Shown: positions 52,564-62,704, counted from the first letter of the stretch. The stretch: DNA of 64,000 bases from Actinomycetospora sp. NBRC 106375 (GCF_030269665.1 NZ_BSTS01000022.1:1-64000); one strand, 5' to 3'. Made by a program: numbers and translations. Notes: a model not told the origin generated them from the sequence alone.

Positions 52564-53853
52564 TTACGGGCGGTGCAGTGCCGGGTGACGCGGCGAGCGC
52601 GACCCGGAAGTGGCTGTCGGATGAACGTCACGTCGATCGGGTGAGGTTCCCGGGCCGCCGGGACCCGCTGCGCGCGAGGCCACCGCGTGCAGCAGTTTCC
52701 CGGCGGGCGACCAGGTCGCGAGCCGCAGCGCGCCGGCGCGGAGCGCGGCGACGACGCGGTTGCCGGGCAGGAAGAAGTGCCGCGAGCGGCGCGCGGCGCT
52801 GCTCGCCGCCAGCGCCGCCGGGCGGTGGGCGCCCTCCCACGCCGCGAGGCCCGCCTCCGGGTCGTCGGGGTGCGCGGCGAGGTGCGTGCCCAGCGACTCG
52901 CCGCCGACCAGGGCCAGCGCCGAGCCCTGCCCGGAGTACAGCGTCGGGCACCACGCGGCGTCGCCGACGAGCACGACCCGCCCGCGCCGCCACGAACCGA
53001 GGCGGATCTGGGCGACGGTGTCGACGTGCGTGGCACCGGCCTCCTCGACGCCGTCGAGGATCTCGGGCATCAGCCCGGCGAAGTCGCCGTAGACCGCGCG
53101 CAGCGTCCCGACCGGGTCGGTGGCGACGCGCTCGATGTCGCCGGCGAGCTCGGCCCGGAACGTGAAGAACACGACCGGCGCGTGGGCCTCGACGGCCATG
53201 AGGTGCGCGGTGCGCCCGACGTCGGCGGGCACGACGTAGTCGCCCTCGCGCAGTCCGCCCGGCAGCCGCGGCAGCACCGCGGAGACGACCACGTGGTCGA
53301 ACTCGCGGCGGAAGCGCTCCTCGGGCCCGAAGACCATCGAGCGCACCGCCGACCGCACCCCGTCGGCCCCGACGACCAGGTCGAACCGCTCGCGGGTGAC
53401 GCCGTCGGGACCGTCGAGGACGACGTCGGCGGCGTTGCGCGCCATGTCGATGCGCCGCGGGACCGTGGCGAAGCGGACCGCGACGTGCTCGGGGCGCGCC
53501 GCCCACAGCGCGGCCTCCAGGTCGCCCCGCACCAGCGCCAGCGCCGCCGGGTCGTCGGCGAGGGAGGCCTCGACCCGGGACACCGTCCGGCCCCGCGCGT
53601 CCACCCCGGTGATCACGCCGTCGGCGGGCAACCGGGTGCGCAGCGCCTCGGCGACACCCAGCCGGCCGGCGGCGGCGAGTCCCTCGGGCGCGAGGCGGAC
53701 GAAGTACCCCCCGGTGCGCCGGGCGTCGGCGCGCTCGCAGACGACGACGTCCCAGCCGGCACGGTCCAGCGAGGTGGCCGCGGCGAGCCCGGCGACCCCG
53801 GCCCCCACGACGAGAGCGCGCCGTCCGTTTCGCCCGGTCCGCTCCACGATCAC
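52564..53853 (-). CDS. FAD-dependent monooxygenase (PHBH fold)
   Basis: About 429 residues. FAD motif VVGAGVAGLAAATSL at the N terminus, the DG motif in VVGADGVRSAVR and GDAAWCPTLYSGQG in the flavin-binding C-terminal part. Substrate unknown. GTG at 53853 puts the Rossmann fold at the start; the frame to 54030 is longer than needed. The last ~30 residues are Pro/Arg-rich. Confidence 0.83.
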   Translation of the reverse strand: MIVERTGRNGRRALVVGAGVAGLAAATSLDRAGWDVVVCERADARRTGGYFVRLAPEGLAAAGRLGVAEALRTRLPADGVITGVDARGRTVSRVEASLADDPAALALVRGDLEAALWAARPEHVAVRFATVPRRIDMARNAADVVLDGPDGVTRERFDLVVGADGVRSAVRSMVFGPEERFRREFDHVVVSAVLPRLPGGLREGDYVVPADVGRTAHLMAVEAHAPVVFFTFRAELAGDIERVATDPVGTLRAVYGDFAGLMPEILDGVEEAGATHVDTVAQIRLGSWRRGRVVLVGDAAWCPTLYSGQGSALALVGGESLGTHLAAHPDDPEAGLAAWEGAHRPAALAASSAARRSRHFFLPGNRVVAALRAGALRLATWSPAGKLLHAVASRAAGPGGPGTSPDRRDVHPTATSGSRSPRHPALHRP

Positions 53854-53939
53854 GAGAGTAGGCGTCCGGCGCCCGTCCGGCCGCCCGTGGCGACGTGGTG
53901 CCGCTCTCGGTCCCGACCGTTCCGGGTCCGGACAGCGAA

Positions 53940-53971
53940 CGGCCCCGCCACCGGAGGCGATGACGGGGCCG
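53940..53971. terminator. Short GC-rich hairpin
   Basis: CGGCCCCG (53940-53947) pairs with 53964-53971. It lies 14 bp past the stop of the small Cys/His protein on the minus strand. Confidence 0.4.
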
Positions 53972-53984
53972 GGAGAGAGCGCGC

Positions 53985-54182
53985 TCAGATGTCCGAGGGC
54001 TCGACGCGCTTGAAGTGGGCGCACTGGCACTGCGCGCAGTGGTCACCGAGGTAGTAGTGCTCGTGCGACTCGCGCGGGTGCTTGCAGGCGCACAGGTCCA
54101 CGAGCGGGACCCGGGCCAGTGACGGCGGCAGGGGGGCGCGGAGGAGAGGACGGTGGGACCGACGGTGGTCGATGAGCTTCAT
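53985..54182 (-). CDS. Small Cys/His-rich protein, probably zinc-binding
   Basis: 65 residues. The C-terminal half reads CACKHPRESHEHYYLGDHC-AQCQCAHF: five to six Cys and four His in a zinc-ribbon-like spacing. I do not recognise a named family. It begins just after the MerR-type gene's stop, so it is likely in the same operon. Confidence 0.6.
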   Translation of the reverse strand: MKLIDHRRSHRPLLRAPLPPSLARVPLVDLCACKHPRESHEHYYLGDHCAQCQCAHFKRVEPSDI

Positions 54183-54185
54183 GAG

Positions 54186-54656
54186 TCAGGAAGTCCGTTG
54201 AGGTGGTAGGGCCGGCAGGGACGGTCGAAGAGCGGTCGTGGGCACTTCGGGCCCGCACGCGCTGTGGACACGTGCGGATGACCCGGAACCGGCGGTAGAT
54301 CCGTTCCGGGCCGCGGCGAGCTCATGGCGCACCCGGGCCAGTTCGCGTCGGGCTCGGTCGAGCTCGTCGTGGGCCTGATCCCGCTCGCGCGTGACCAGGG
54401 CCACCTCGTCCTGCAGAGTCACGACCATCGCGGCCGCGGTGAGGGTGAGCCCCTCGTCGAACAGCTCGCGGATCCGGGCGGCGAGGGCCAGTTGACGGCG
54501 CGTCCAGCGCCGATGCCCGCCGGCGGAGCGTTCCGGGCGGACCATCCGACCCGCGTCCAGACTCCGGAGGAACGCCGGTCGAACCCCGAGGAACTCCGCC
54601 GCCTGACCGGTGGTCAGGGCGGGGGTGTCCTCGTCGTCGAGGCTCTCGGCGCCCAC
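54186..54656 (-). CDS. MerR-family transcriptional regulator
   Basis: 156 residues. Winged HTH TTGQAAEFLGVRPAFLRSLD then GGHRRWTRRQLA near residue 45, a coiled coil (ERDQAHDELDRARRELARVRH) and a disordered tail. No effector-binding Cys set, so it is closer to small dimeric MerR/SoxR-like or excisionase-type regulators. Coupled with the small zinc-like protein. Confidence 0.8.
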   Translation of the reverse strand: MGAESLDDEDTPALTTGQAAEFLGVRPAFLRSLDAGRMVRPERSAGGHRRWTRRQLALAARIRELFDEGLTLTAAAMVVTLQDEVALVTRERDQAHDELDRARRELARVRHELAAARNGSTAGSGSSARVHSACGPEVPTTALRPSLPALPPQRTS

Positions 54657-54934
54657 GGCTTCCGTCGCGTCCTTGTGTTCGTGCTCTGCGCAGTCCGACC
54701 CGCCCGTGAGCAGGAGGGACGTGCCGAAGTTCTACTCGGCACTACAACTTCTGTCAACGCCGTCGGGGCCCGACGCGAGCGCCGTCACCCGGACGAGGGG
54801 ACGGGGGACGCCGAACGGCCCGAACACCACATGACGGTCACACGAAATCAGGAAACCGGTATGTCGATGTGGCCCGATCCGGGTACGGGTAGTGGAAGAA
54901 TGTCGATCGAGGAGCGCGGGAAGGGGGAGGCGTC

Positions 54935-56704
54935 GTGACCACCGAGTCCGGCTCGCCCGTGCCCGGAGCCCAGGACGGACCGCCGGCCGGCCCGCTGCCC
55001 GAGCGCCTGGGTCAGCGGTTCGCGCTCGGCGAGCTCATCGGCCGCGGCACCTGCTCCGAGGTGTACCGCGCCCACGATCTCCTGCTCGACCGCGACGCCG
55101 CAGTGAAGATCTTCCCGGTCGAGAACGACCCGCGGATCGAGCGCGAGGTCGCGCTCATGGCCTCGCTCGACCACCCGAGCCTCGTGCCCGTGTACGACGT
55201 CGGCTCGGTCGACGGGCGTGCGTTCGTCGTGATGGCGCTGCTCGAGGGCGGCAACCTCGTCGACCGGCTGGCCGACGGCCCCCTCGGCGTCACCGAGACG
55301 CTGCTCGCGGTCGCGTCGGTCGCCGACGGCCTCGCCCACGTCCACCGCGCGGGCGTGCTGCACCGCGACGTGACGCCCCGCAACGTCCTCTTCGACGCCG
55401 ACGGCCGCGCCCACCTCGCCGACTTCGGCGTCGCCTTCGTCGCCGACGCCCCCCGGATCACCGACACCGGCATCGTCGTCGGCTCGGCGCCCTACCTCGC
55501 GCCCGAGCAGGTGGCCGGCGGGACGGTCGGGCCGCCCGCGGACGTCTACGCGCTCGGCCTCGTGATGATCGAGGCGCTCACCGGACGGCCCGCCTACGAC
55601 GGCAAGCCGCTCGCCGCCGCCCGGGCGCGCCTGGAACGGCGCCCGGAGATGCCCGCGGGCATCGACATCGAGGTCGAGGCCCTGCTCGAGGCCATGACCG
55701 CCGACGAGCCGCGCTCCCGGCCCGCCGCCGACCGCGTGTGCGTCGGCCTGCGACGCGCCGCCCTCGCCGCCGAGACCCTGACGCCGCTGCGGGCCGTCGC
55801 CCCGATCGCCGGGACGGGGCCGACCGCCGCCGTCCCGGACGCCACCACCGAGACCCTGCGCTCCACGGGCACCGGCGCCGCGGTCCGGGGGCCGGCCGCC
55901 GCGACCGGCACGGCCGGGGCCGCCCCCGTCGGGCTGCCCGGCGCCGCCGCGTCGGCCGACACCCCGGACCCCGACGAGACGCCGGGTCGTGGGCGCCGCG
56001 CCGCCGCCGGAGCGGGCGGGCTGGTCGTCGCTGCCTCCGTCGGTGCCGCCGTGCTCCTCGCGAGCGGCGTCGTCGTCGCCTCCGCCTGGACCGTCGACCG
56101 CGTCGGCGCCGCCGCCCCGCCCGCGGCCACGGTGGCGCCGCCGTCCGCGGAGGTCGTCGCCGACCCGGGCGCCGGGTCCCTGCTGGGCGGCGGCTCCGGT
56201 GGCGGGTCCGAGCACCGGGAGAGCTCGTCCGACGACGCCACGGTGTCGACGCGGGAGGCGGGCACCTCCGACACCTCCGACGCCTCCGACACCTCCGACG
56301 GCTCCGACCGCCGGGCCGTGGCGAGCACGCAGCGCGAGGCGCCGCCCACCGACGGCGGCTCGACCGAGCGCACGACGACGACCACCGAGCCGACGTCGAC
56401 GCCCACACAGGAGCCGACGCGCCGCCCGAGCACGCCGCCCCACGTCACGGTGCCGTCGGTGCCCGGCCTGCCCTCGGTGTCGCTGCCGAGCCTGCCGACC
56501 GAGACGTCGGCCGACGACGAGACGAGCACGGCGACGCACTCCACGACGACGCCGCACACGACGACGCCGCGCCCGACCACCACGTCGCACGCCAGCACCA
56601 CGCGCCCGTCGACCACCACGTCGCGGACGACCACGACCAAGAACGCCGCGGGGCTCGACCCGGCGGTCGAGGCCCTCGGCGGTCTGTTCGGCGACGGTCG
56701 CTGA
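54935..56704 (+). CDS. Transmembrane Ser/Thr protein kinase
   Basis: 589 residues. Kinase domain about residues 25-285: GRGTCSEVYRA glycine loop, Lys in AVKIF, HRDVTPRNVLF, DFG and APEQ. A membrane helix follows near residues 362-386 (GLVVAASVGAAVLLASGVVVASAW), then a Ser/Thr/Pro-rich extracellular tail without PASTA repeats. GTG start with GGGGGAGGC. Note the catalytic loop has Thr-Pro where most have Lys-Pro. Confidence 0.9.
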   Translation: MTTESGSPVPGAQDGPPAGPLPERLGQRFALGELIGRGTCSEVYRAHDLLLDRDAAVKIFPVENDPRIEREVALMASLDHPSLVPVYDVGSVDGRAFVVMALLEGGNLVDRLADGPLGVTETLLAVASVADGLAHVHRAGVLHRDVTPRNVLFDADGRAHLADFGVAFVADAPRITDTGIVVGSAPYLAPEQVAGGTVGPPADVYALGLVMIEALTGRPAYDGKPLAAARARLERRPEMPAGIDIEVEALLEAMTADEPRSRPAADRVCVGLRRAALAAETLTPLRAVAPIAGTGPTAAVPDATTETLRSTGTGAAVRGPAAATGTAGAAPVGLPGAAASADTPDPDETPGRGRRAAAGAGGLVVAASVGAAVLLASGVVVASAWTVDRVGAAAPPAATVAPPSAEVVADPGAGSLLGGGSGGGSEHRESSSDDATVSTREAGTSDTSDASDTSDGSDRRAVASTQREAPPTDGGSTERTTTTTEPTSTPTQEPTRRPSTPPHVTVPSVPGLPSVSLPSLPTETSADDETSTATHSTTTPHTTTPRPTTTSHASTTRPSTTTSRTTTTKNAAGLDPAVEALGGLFGDGR

Positions 56705-56726
56705 GCTCGCCCGACGTCACGGCCGG

Positions 56727-58349
56727 TCAGCGCGACGACGCCACCGACCGGACGTCGAGGCGCTGCAGGACCCGGTCCGCGACCTCGGGGTCGATGCCGG
56801 GCTCGGTCCGTGCGGCCAGCACCTCGCGCCGCGCGGCCGCGAGGGCGAGCGTCTGCAGTCGCGTCCACTGCTCGCGGCGCCGGCGCAGGGTCTCGAGTCG
56901 CTGCTCGTAGTCGGGACGGTCGGCGGAGTCCTCGCCGGGTGCGTCCCCGGCGCCGCCCTCACCGGTGCCGAGGCGGGCGAAGCGCGCCCGCAGCTCGCCC
57001 AGCACCTCCTCCCCCACGGTGTCGTCGACACCCACCGCCTCGCGGTCGAGCGACGCGAGCTCGGTCAACGCCGCGCGCCGTGCCCGGGACGCGAGCCGCT
57101 GCTCGGCCGCCCGCCCGACCTCCTCGCTCTCGCGCACCCCGAGCGCCCGGAGCAGCAGCGACAGGGTGAGACCGGGGATCACGAGGGTCGCGACGAGCAC
57201 GCCGGCCGCGATGATCACCAGCTCGGTCCGGAACGGGAACGGCGCGCCCTCGGCGGTGACACGCGGCAGGGCGAGCGCCAGCGCGAGCGTGGCGAGGCCC
57301 CGCATCCCCGACCACGTGAGCACCACGGCCTCGCGCCCGGTCCGCGGCGCGGCGGTGGGGTCCGCGCCCCGACGGCGCACGGAGATCAGCGCGCCCAGCA
57401 TCCAGACCGCCCGCACGCCGACGACGACCACGGCGACGACCGCGGCGTCGGCCACCATCCGGCCGAGCGCGTCCCCGGCGTCGGCCACCACCGCTCGCAG
57501 CTCGAGGCCGATGAGCGCGAACGCCGCCGCGGTCACGAGCATCTCGACGACGTTCCAGAACGCCCCGCCGGTCAGCCGCGGCAGGACGTCGTCGGCGTCG
57601 GCGTGCTGGCGGGTCTGCAGCGCCGCGACGACGACCGCGATGACGCCGGAGGCCTCGACCGCGTCGGCCGCGAGGTACACCGCGAACGGGAGCACGAGGG
57701 TCAGCGCGCTGGGTGAGACGGCGTCGGTGAGCCGGTCGGCGAGACGCTCGGCGAGCCACGTCGCGGCCAGCCCGACGGCGACCGCGCCGACGGCCGCCCA
57801 GACGAGGCCGAGCGCCGTGCCGATCCCGGGCTGCTCCCCGGACACGGTCGCCGCGATCGCCGCCTGGAACACGACCAGCGCGAGCGCGTCGTTGAACAGG
57901 CCCTCGCTCTGCAGCACGGCCACGAGCCGGCGCGGCATCCGCAGCGGCCCCGCCACCGCCTCGACGGCCACCGGGTCGGGCGGCGCCACCGCGGCACCGA
58001 CGGCGAGCGCGGCGCCGAGCGCGATCCCGGGCACCAGCCACATCACCGTCGCGCCGACCACGGCGATCGTCGCCGCGACCAGCAGCACCGCGAGGAACAG
58101 CACCGAGCGCCAGCGGGCCCGGAACACCGACCACGACGCGCGCTGGGCCGTCGCGAACAGCAGCGGCGGCAGGAACAGCGGCAGGATCAGCTCGGGCTCG
58201 AGGTCGGGCGCGTCGATGCCGGGCACGAAGGCGCCGGCCGCGCCGACGAGCACCAGCAGCACCGGCCACGGCAGCCGCAGCCGGTCCCCGACCCCGACCA
58301 GGAGCACCCCGACGAGCAGCGCGGCGACCATCAGCGCCAGGACGGTCAT
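56727..58349 (-). CDS. Na+/H+ antiporter (CPA1/NhaP-like)
   Basis: 540 residues with about 12 membrane segments; PDPVAVEAVAGPL and SEGLFNDALALVVF are CPA1 ion-binding motifs. A hydrophilic C-terminal tail (~130 residues, Arg/Glu-rich) is probably cytoplasmic and regulatory. ATG at 58349. Convergent with the kinase gene, divergent from the PemK-like gene. Confidence 0.9.
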   Translation of the reverse strand: MTVLALMVAALLVGVLLVGVGDRLRLPWPVLLVLVGAAGAFVPGIDAPDLEPELILPLFLPPLLFATAQRASWSVFRARWRSVLFLAVLLVAATIAVVGATVMWLVPGIALGAALAVGAAVAPPDPVAVEAVAGPLRMPRRLVAVLQSEGLFNDALALVVFQAAIAATVSGEQPGIGTALGLVWAAVGAVAVGLAATWLAERLADRLTDAVSPSALTLVLPFAVYLAADAVEASGVIAVVVAALQTRQHADADDVLPRLTGGAFWNVVEMLVTAAAFALIGLELRAVVADAGDALGRMVADAAVVAVVVVGVRAVWMLGALISVRRRGADPTAAPRTGREAVVLTWSGMRGLATLALALALPRVTAEGAPFPFRTELVIIAAGVLVATLVIPGLTLSLLLRALGVRESEEVGRAAEQRLASRARRAALTELASLDREAVGVDDTVGEEVLGELRARFARLGTGEGGAGDAPGEDSADRPDYEQRLETLRRRREQWTRLQTLALAAARREVLAARTEPGIDPEVADRVLQRLDVRSVASSR

Positions 58350-58401
58350 GGCGGATGACCTTGCCAGAACACCGCGCCCGGGCTGGTGGCATGCTGCCCG
58401 C

Positions 58402-58926
58402 GTGGCGGGATTCCGGGACGTGGTGGGACGGGCGCTGCAGGCAGGCCTCGACCTGCTCAACAAGCAGGTGGACGGGCAACGGTCGCCGGACCGGCCCGGG
58501 CGGCAGGCGCCGCGGCCGGGACCGAGCGGGGTGCGCACCGCACCGGCCGGCGAGCGGGCGCGGCAGATCTCCTACGCGCCCGACCTCGACGGCGCGGCCG
58601 ATCCGGGCGAGGTCGTGTGGACGTGGGTGCCGTTCGAGGAGGACGCGTCCCAGGGCAAGGACCGTCCCGTGCTCGTCGTCGCGCGCGCCGAGCACGGCGA
58701 CCTGCTCGGGCTGATGCTCTCCAGCCAGGGCCACCGCCGCGACGATGCCCACTGGCTCTCCGTCGGGTCCGGGCCCTGGGACCGGGAGGGTCGCGAGTCC
58801 TTCGTGCGTCTCGACCGCGTCCTGGACATCCCCGAGCACGGCATCCGGCGCGAGGGCGCGGTCATGCCCGCCGACCGCTTCGACGGGGTCGCCGACGAAC
58901 TGCGCCGGGGCTACGGCTGGAGCTGA
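58402..58926 (+). CDS. PemK/MazF-like protein without visible antitoxin
   Basis: 174 residues. The C-terminal ~110 residues match PemK/MazF-like domains (VVWTWVPFEED..GKDRPVLVVAR, LSSQGHRRD). The N-terminal 60 residues are a helix plus Pro/Arg-rich linker. No antitoxin gene is adjacent, as is usual for this actinobacterial variant, so toxicity is unproven. Confidence 0.75.
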   Translation: MAGFRDVVGRALQAGLDLLNKQVDGQRSPDRPGRQAPRPGPSGVRTAPAGERARQISYAPDLDGAADPGEVVWTWVPFEEDASQGKDRPVLVVARAEHGDLLGLMLSSQGHRRDDAHWLSVGSGPWDREGRESFVRLDRVLDIPEHGIRREGAVMPADRFDGVADELRRGYGWS

Positions 58927-59140
58927 TGGCGCTCCGTACCTGGTGGGAGGCCCGCTCGTCCGGGTGAGCGGTTACTCTCGCGGGGGACGCCCGGCGATCC
59001 GGGCCGCCGCGCGGAGGGGGCAGCTGGTGATCACCTCCCGGCGTGCGCTCCACCGCCCGGGCGGCCCGTCGGACGACACGTCCGTCCCGTCCGGCCGCGT
59101 CGGTCCTGCCCGGCCGGGCGTGAGGGTGTAGGGAGTGCCC

Positions 59141-60145
59141 GTGCCGATCGAGCCCGCCTCCGCGTCGCCCGCCCCGTCCGCCTCGTCGTCCGTGTCCGGC
59201 GGGTCGTCCGTGTCCGGCGGGTCGTCCGACGGCGCCACGTGCAGCGCCTGCGGCTCCGGCGCGGTGGGCGAGGATGGCCGCTGCGGCGACTGCGGGCACC
59301 TGGCCGCCGGCGTCGAGCACGCGGAGGAGACGCTCGAGCTGCCCGAGGACCCCTCCGGCGACCTCGTCGTGCACGGCGCCGGCGTCACCGACCGCGGGCA
59401 CCGCCGCCGGCGCAACGAGGACGCGTTCGCCCTGACGCGCGCCGTCACCGCCGAGGGCACGCCGGTGGTCGTCGCCGTCGTGTGCGACGGGGTCGCGTCC
59501 GTCCCGGGCGGCGCGACCGCGTCGCGCACCGCCTGCGACGTCGCCGTCGCCGCCGGGCACGAGGCGCTGTCCGGCGGGCAGGACCTCGAGGAGGCCGCGG
59601 CCACCGCCGCCGACGCCGCCCGGCGCGCGGTCGCAGCCCTCGCCCCCGCGGCCGGGTCGTCCCCGGCGTGCACCTACGTCGCCGCCGTGCTCGACACCGA
59701 GCGCGCGGTGATCAGCTGGGCAGGCGACAGCCGCGCCTACTGGCTCAGCCCGGCCCGCCCCGACGAGTCCGGCGTGCTCACCGAGGACGACTCGTGGGCC
59801 GCGGAGATGGTCGCCGCGGGCATCGTCGAGGCCGAGGACGCGCTCTCCGACCCCCGCGCCCACGTGATCACCCGGTGGCTCGCCGCCGACGCGCCGGACG
59901 TCGTCGCCCGGCACCGCGGCTGGCCGCTCGACGACACCGGGGTCCTGCTGCTGTGCAGCGACGGCGTGTGGAACCACCTGCCCGACCCGGCGGTGCTCGC
60001 CGCGCTGCTCACCGCCGACGAGGGCGCCGAGGAGTCACCGGTCGACGTGCACGCCGGCGCGCTCGCCCTGGTCGACGCCGCCCTGCACGAGGGCGGGCAC
60101 GACAACGCCACCGCGATCGTGCTCGCCGTCGCCGCCCGGGGCTGA
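59141..60145 (+). CDS. PP2C-type protein phosphatase with N-terminal zinc ribbon
   Basis: 334 residues. The Ser-rich N terminus leads to a CSAC..CGDC zinc ribbon near residues 33-50. The PP2C domain then has VTDRGHRRRRNEDAF, VCDGVAS, WAGDSRAYW and GGHDNATAIVLAV, the metal-binding Asp set. It would reverse phosphorylation by kinases such as that at 54935. GTG at 59141 is preferred over 59135 by its GGGAG spacing. Confidence 0.88.
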   Translation: MPIEPASASPAPSASSSVSGGSSVSGGSSDGATCSACGSGAVGEDGRCGDCGHLAAGVEHAEETLELPEDPSGDLVVHGAGVTDRGHRRRRNEDAFALTRAVTAEGTPVVVAVVCDGVASVPGGATASRTACDVAVAAGHEALSGGQDLEEAAATAADAARRAVAALAPAAGSSPACTYVAAVLDTERAVISWAGDSRAYWLSPARPDESGVLTEDDSWAAEMVAAGIVEAEDALSDPRAHVITRWLAADAPDVVARHRGWPLDDTGVLLLCSDGVWNHLPDPAVLAALLTADEGAEESPVDVHAGALALVDAALHEGGHDNATAIVLAVAARG

Positions 60146-60150
60146 GGACC

Positions 60151-60393
60151 TCACAGCGGCGTGCGGGCCGCCAGGTGGGCCGGCGTCATGGCCAGCGCGA
60201 TCATGACGTCACCGGCGTCGACGTAGCGCCGGTCGGGGATCTGCTCGAGCTTCGCGCGGGTGCGCGTGTCCAGGCCGTAGTCGTCGGCGACGGCGAGGAT
60301 CTGCCACCGCCGCAGCGGGAACTGCTCGCCGTCGAGGACGGCGCGGAAACCGGGCACCCCTCCACCGATACCGAGCGTCCGTTCGGGCGACAA
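60151..60393 (-). CDS. Small conserved-looking hypothetical protein
   Basis: Up to 80 residues from a TTG start; helices LRRWQILAVADDYGLDTRTRAKL and DAGDVMIALAMTPAHL. I do not recognise a family. Start uncertain. Convergent with the phosphatase. Confidence 0.45.
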   Translation of the reverse strand: MSPERTLGIGGGVPGFRAVLDGEQFPLRRWQILAVADDYGLDTRTRAKLEQIPDRRYVDAGDVMIALAMTPAHLAARTPL

Positions 60394-60418
60394 CGTGAGA
60401 GGTCCGACAGGTTCCGTT

Positions 60419-61519
60419 TCACGCCACGGGTAACGAGCCGTCCGTACGGTCCAGCTCCGCTCCGCTCCGTGTCCTGGCCCCGTGGAGCAGGGCGCCGGTC
60501 AGCCGCGCGCGGGGATCGGCGGCGACGTCGAGGGGGTCGGGCTCGACGTCCGCCCGCACGAGCAGGTCGCCGAGCGCCGCGATCATCGCCCCGTTGTCGG
60601 TGCACAGGCGGGTCGGCGGGACCCGCAGCGTCAGGCCGGCGGCCGTGCACCGCTCCTCCACCAGCCCCCGCACCCGCGAGTTCGCCGCGACCCCGCCGAC
60701 CATCAGGAGCGTGTCCGCGCCCTGGTCGGCGCACGCGGCGACGGCCTTGCGCGCGAGCGTGTCCGCGACGGCCTCCTGGAACGAGGCCGCGATGTCCGGC
60801 ACGGGCAGGGGGCCGTCGTGACGCTCGACCCAGCGGGCGACCGCCGTCTTCAGCCCGGAGAACGAGAAGGTCCACGGGGGGTCGGCGGGCCCGGTCAACG
60901 GGCGCGGGAAGGCGATGGCGTGCGCATCACCTTCGCGCGCGGCCCGGTCGATCGCGGGACCGCCGGGGTAGGGCAAGCCGATGAGGCGGGCGACCTTGTC
61001 GAACGCCTCCCCCGCCGCGTCGTCGACGGTGTCGCCGAGGTGCACGACCTCGTCGCGCGCGAGGTCGCCGACGCTCAGCAGCGAGGTGTGACCTCCGGAG
61101 ACGATCAGCGCGACGCACCGCGGCGGGAGGGGTCCGTGGTCGAGGACGTCGACCGCGGCGTGCCCGGCGAGGTGGTGCACGGCGTAGAGCGGCACCCCGG
61201 CGGCCAGCGCGTACGCCTTCCCCGCCGCGAGCCCGACCTGCAGGGCCGGGCTCAGCCCCGGCCCGGCGGTGACGGCGACGGCCGTGACGTCCGCGAGGTC
61301 GACCTCCGCGCGCTGCAGGGCGGTGCGGACCATCGGCGCCATCGCCTCGAGGTGCGCCCGCGCGGCGACCTCCGGCACGACGCCGCCGAAGCGCGCGTGC
61401 TCGTCCATGCTCGACGCCAGCGCGTCGCCCAGGAGCACCCCGCCGGAGACGAGGCCGACGCCGGTCTCGTCGCAGGACGTCTCGATGCCGAGGACCAGGG
61501 GCGTGCTCACCGGAGTCAT
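60419..61519 (-). CDS. tsaD: tRNA N6-adenosine threonylcarbamoyltransferase
   Basis: 366 residues. [15 protein letters not shown] at the N terminus, the metal motif HHLAGH and [11 protein letters not shown]; universally conserved t6A synthase catalytic subunit, modifying ANN-decoding tRNAs. ATG at 61519 overlaps the FAD monooxygenase stop (ATGA); GTG at 61510 is an alternative. Confidence 0.95.
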   Translation of the reverse strand: MTPVSTPLVLGIETSCDETGVGLVSGGVLLGDALASSMDEHARFGGVVPEVAARAHLEAMAPMVRTALQRAEVDLADVTAVAVTAGPGLSPALQVGLAAGKAYALAAGVPLYAVHHLAGHAAVDVLDHGPLPPRCVALIVSGGHTSLLSVGDLARDEVVHLGDTVDDAAGEAFDKVARLIGLPYPGGPAIDRAAREGDAHAIAFPRPLTGPADPPWTFSFSGLKTAVARWVERHDGPLPVPDIAASFQEAVADTLARKAVAACADQGADTLLMVGGVAANSRVRGLVEERCTAAGLTLRVPPTRLCTDNGAMIAALGDLLVRADVEPDPLDVAADPRARLTGALLHGARTRSGAELDRTDGSLPVA

Positions 61520-62670
61520 TCTGCCGTGCGGCCCGCGGGGGCCCGGTCGCCGGGAGCGTCGCCGGGGGTCCCGAGCAGGCGGTCGAGAGCTGCGGCCGAG
61601 GCCCGCGCGGGCAGGGCGGCGACGAGGGCGTCGCGGACGGCGACCGCGAGCGGCGCGCGCCACGAGGCGACCTCGCCGGCCCGCCGGGAACGCTGGGCGA
61701 CGGCCTCGGCCGCCCGACGGCGCCGGCGGTCGTAGCCGGCCAGCGAGGCCGGATCCGCGGTGGCCTCCTCGGCGAGCGCGACCGCGTCGAGGAACGCCTG
61801 CGCCGCGCCCTGGCCGAGGTTCGGGGTCATGGCGTGGGCGGCGTCGCCGAGCAGGGCGACCCGGCCGTGGTGCCAGGAGGACGGCGGGCGGAGGTCGGCG
61901 AGGGTGTGCGCGAGCACCGGGCCCTCGGCGGCGTCGAGGACCGCGGGGATCGGGGTGTGCCAGCCGGCGAGCCGCGCCCGCAGCCACGGGAGGGGATCGG
62001 CGCCCGCCGGGACGTCGGCGGTCGGGACCACGGCGTAGAGGTAGGTCCGGCCGCCGGGCAGCGGGCCCAGCCCGACGAGGTCGCCGCCGCCCCAGCTCTC
62101 GCCGCCGGCGTCGAGCCGGTGGATCGCGACCAGGCGGAACGCCGTCCGGCCGGTGTCGCGGACCGTCGCGGCGGGCCAGAACGCCGCCCGCACGGTGCTG
62201 TGCAGCCCGTCGGCCGCGACCACCAGCTCCGCCTCGTGCCGCCCGCCCGCGTCGTCGTGCACGACCGCGGGGCGTCCGGTGTCACCGGGGTCGACCCGCG
62301 CCACGGCCACGCCTTCGCGCACCGCCGGCGCCGCGGCACGCAGGAGGGCGTGCAGGTCGGGGCGGGCGAGGACGACGACCTCGTCGTGCTGGCGTCGCCG
62401 CAGGTCCGACGCGTCGACCCGCGCGAGCCACCGCCCCGACCGCGTGCGGATGCCGCCGCCGATCTCGACCGTGCCGAGCTCCCGCGCGCGGGCACCGGGG
62501 CCCAGCGCGTCGAGGGCGCGCAGGGCGTTCGGCCAGACCGCGATCCCCGCGCCGACCTCGTCGGCGTGCGCCCGGCGTTCCAGGACCGCGACCTCCCAAC
62601 CGCGCCGCCGCAGCGCGATCGCGCTCGCCAGCCCGCCCAGCCCCGCGCCCACGACGACCGCCCGTGCCAT
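61516..62670 (-). CDS. FAD-dependent monooxygenase (PHBH fold)
   Basis: 384 residues. FAD motif [17 protein letters not shown] motif [31 protein letters not shown]. Resembles 3-hydroxybenzoate/6-hydroxynicotinate-type hydroxylases; substrate unknown. Coupled to tsaD by a 4-bp overlap and divergent from a TetR regulator whose operator-like sites lie between. Confidence 0.85.
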   Translation of the reverse strand: MARAVVVGAGLGGLASAIALRRRGWEVAVLERRAHADEVGAGIAVWPNALRALDALGPGARARELGTVEIGGGIRTRSGRWLARVDASDLRRRQHDEVVVLARPDLHALLRAAAPAVREGVAVARVDPGDTGRPAVVHDDAGGRHEAELVVAADGLHSTVRAAFWPAATVRDTGRTAFRLVAIHRLDAGGESWGGGDLVGLGPLPGGRTYLYAVVPTADVPAGADPLPWLRARLAGWHTPIPAVLDAAEGPVLAHTLADLRPPSSWHHGRVALLGDAAHAMTPNLGQGAAQAFLDAVALAEEATADPASLAGYDRRRRRAAEAVAQRSRRAGEVASWRAPLAVAVRDALVAALPARASAAALDRLLGTPGDAPGDRAPAGRTAE

Positions 62671-62681
62671 GACCCACGCTC

Positions 62682-62697
62682 CTCTACATCTGTAGTG
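62682..62697. promoter_or_regulatory. Operator-like palindrome 1
   Basis: CTCTAC-ATCT-GTAGTG: 6-bp arms with one mismatch. Between the divergent monooxygenase and TetR genes; its partner lies 23 bp away centre to centre. Confidence 0.5.
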
Positions 62698-62704
62698 GGA
62701 GCTA

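Noticed and set aside
48689-52588. 1299-codon open frame on the plus strand
   Set aside because: Antisense to the P-type ATPase, composed mainly of Arg, Gly, Ala and Asp, with no domain signal.
58402-58926. Complete toxin-antitoxin module
   Set aside because: No antitoxin-sized gene lies next to the PemK/MazF-like gene.
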